Assembly: GCF_016703145.1 (NCBI RefSeq)
Contig: NZ_JADJCO010000003.1
Span: forward strand, 1,194,001 to 1,258,000
DNA from: Ottowia sp.
GTDB lineage: Bacteria > Pseudomonadota > Gammaproteobacteria > Burkholderiales > Burkholderiaceae_C
Length of the DNA stretch: 64,000 nucleotides
Reading direction: 5' to 3'
This document shows, piece by piece, positions 63,878 through 64,000 of the stretch (position 1 is the stretch's first letter; every line of letters starts with the position of its first letter). Both the position numbers and the translations under genes were made by a program. A model generated the notes under the pieces. That model was not told the origin of the DNA and did no database searches. It was given only the letters and a program-made list of their open reading frames with translations.

Positions 63878-64000
63878 GTGTTCGCCTACGTCGGCTCCCG
63901 CACCACGCGCGAGCGTCACGCGCGCGGCGATGGCATCAGCGTGTTCCGCCGCGATCCGGCCACGGGCGCGCTCGATCTGGTGCAGGTGCACGGCGATCTG
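63878..64000 (+). CDS. Lactonase-family (6-phosphogluconolactonase-like beta-propeller) protein, 5' part only
   Basis: The frame from a GTG at 63878 runs to the window end (41 codons). FAYVGSRTTRERHARGDGIS and VFRRDPATGALDLVQVHGDL is the first blade of the seven-bladed lactonase/Pgl family. It starts 5 bases after the preceding stop and is part of the same operon. Substrate not determinable. Confidence 0.7.
   Translation, partial: MFAYVGSRTTRERHARGDGISVFRRDPATGALDLVQVHGDL

Overview
The window is gene-dense, very GC-rich chromosomal DNA that looks like a betaproteobacterium of the Comamonadaceae (Acidovorax / Alicycliphilus / Melaminivora type). This placement rests on family recognition (bfd-tonB-exbB-exbD-hemP order, urt/ure layout, Sec-type formate dehydrogenase with fdhE-selAB) and on a dispersed ~70 bp intergenic repeat I associate with this family. 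No database search was possible. The DNA is chromosomal in character: housekeeping genes serS, ispH, hemH, radC and two tRNAs are present, and no rRNA, CRISPR array, transposase, integrase or replication origin was seen.

Layout. (1) 40-7473: iron region. bfd, a 26-aa membrane peptide, tonB, exbB, exbD and hemP form a Fur-boxed operon; beside it lie an FMN alpha-hydroxy-acid oxidase, the PKHD hydroxylase piuC, a Fiu-like catecholate siderophore receptor with its own Fur box, and bacterioferritin. (2) 7582-17239: nitrogen region. The urea ABC transporter urtABCDE runs leftward and ureA-hupE-ureB-(NTF2-like)-ureC runs rightward from one intergenic region carrying a sigma-54 type -24/-12 element on each strand and NtrC-like sites between them. 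(3) 17292-27070: an eight-gene leftward defence operon: abrB-like antitoxin, Doc toxin, hsdR, frameshifted hsdM, a YhcG/DUF1016 nuclease, hsdS, a SIR2-like protein and an AlbA_2 ATP-binding protein. It sits inside the urease cluster, because ureE-ureF-ureG resume at 27137-28998. ureD is not in the window. (4) 29086-30395: a small HTH regulator and a CTERM-anchored exported protein interrupted by two in-frame TAG codons. (5) 30397-40972: a nearly complete selenocysteine formate-dehydrogenase cassette: fdhD, a Sec (UGA)-containing alpha subunit with SECIS hairpin, beta and gamma subunits, fdhE, selA, selB and tRNA-Sec (selC); only selD is absent. (6) 41199-42686: an ApeA-like HEPN protein of low GC lying directly beside selC. 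(7) 42873-52544: housekeeping and mixed genes (coq4-like, a large FtsX-type permease, truncated haemoglobin, a frameshifted MFS transporter, smr, radC, fkpB, ispH, serS, tRNA-Ser). (8) 52647-58444: solute-binding protein / Usp / CitMHS operon, HAD phosphatase, hemH, alpha/beta hydrolase. (9) 58480-64000: tricarboxylate cluster: a frameshifted Bug-type binding protein divergent from aconitase, a GntR-type regulator, an amino-acid-type binding protein and the start of a lactonase.

How it works together. Iron: Fiu imports ferric catecholates with energy from TonB-ExbBD, and Bfr/Bfd store and release iron. Nitrogen: UrtABCDE imports urea, UreABC hydrolyses it, and UreEFG with HupE supply nickel. 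Formate: the Tat-exported FdhAB with the FdhC cytochrome oxidises formate in the periplasm, and SelA, SelB and selC make and insert its selenocysteine.

Most notable points: the defence operon splitting the urease genes, with a SIR2-like/AlbA_2 pair behind hsdS; the palindrome-built linker in the YhcG nuclease; the ApeA-like gene at selC; the divergent sigma-54 control region; the double-amber gene; ten copies of a dispersed repeat, some supplying start codons or N-termini; and several indels at G/C runs that may be sequencing errors.
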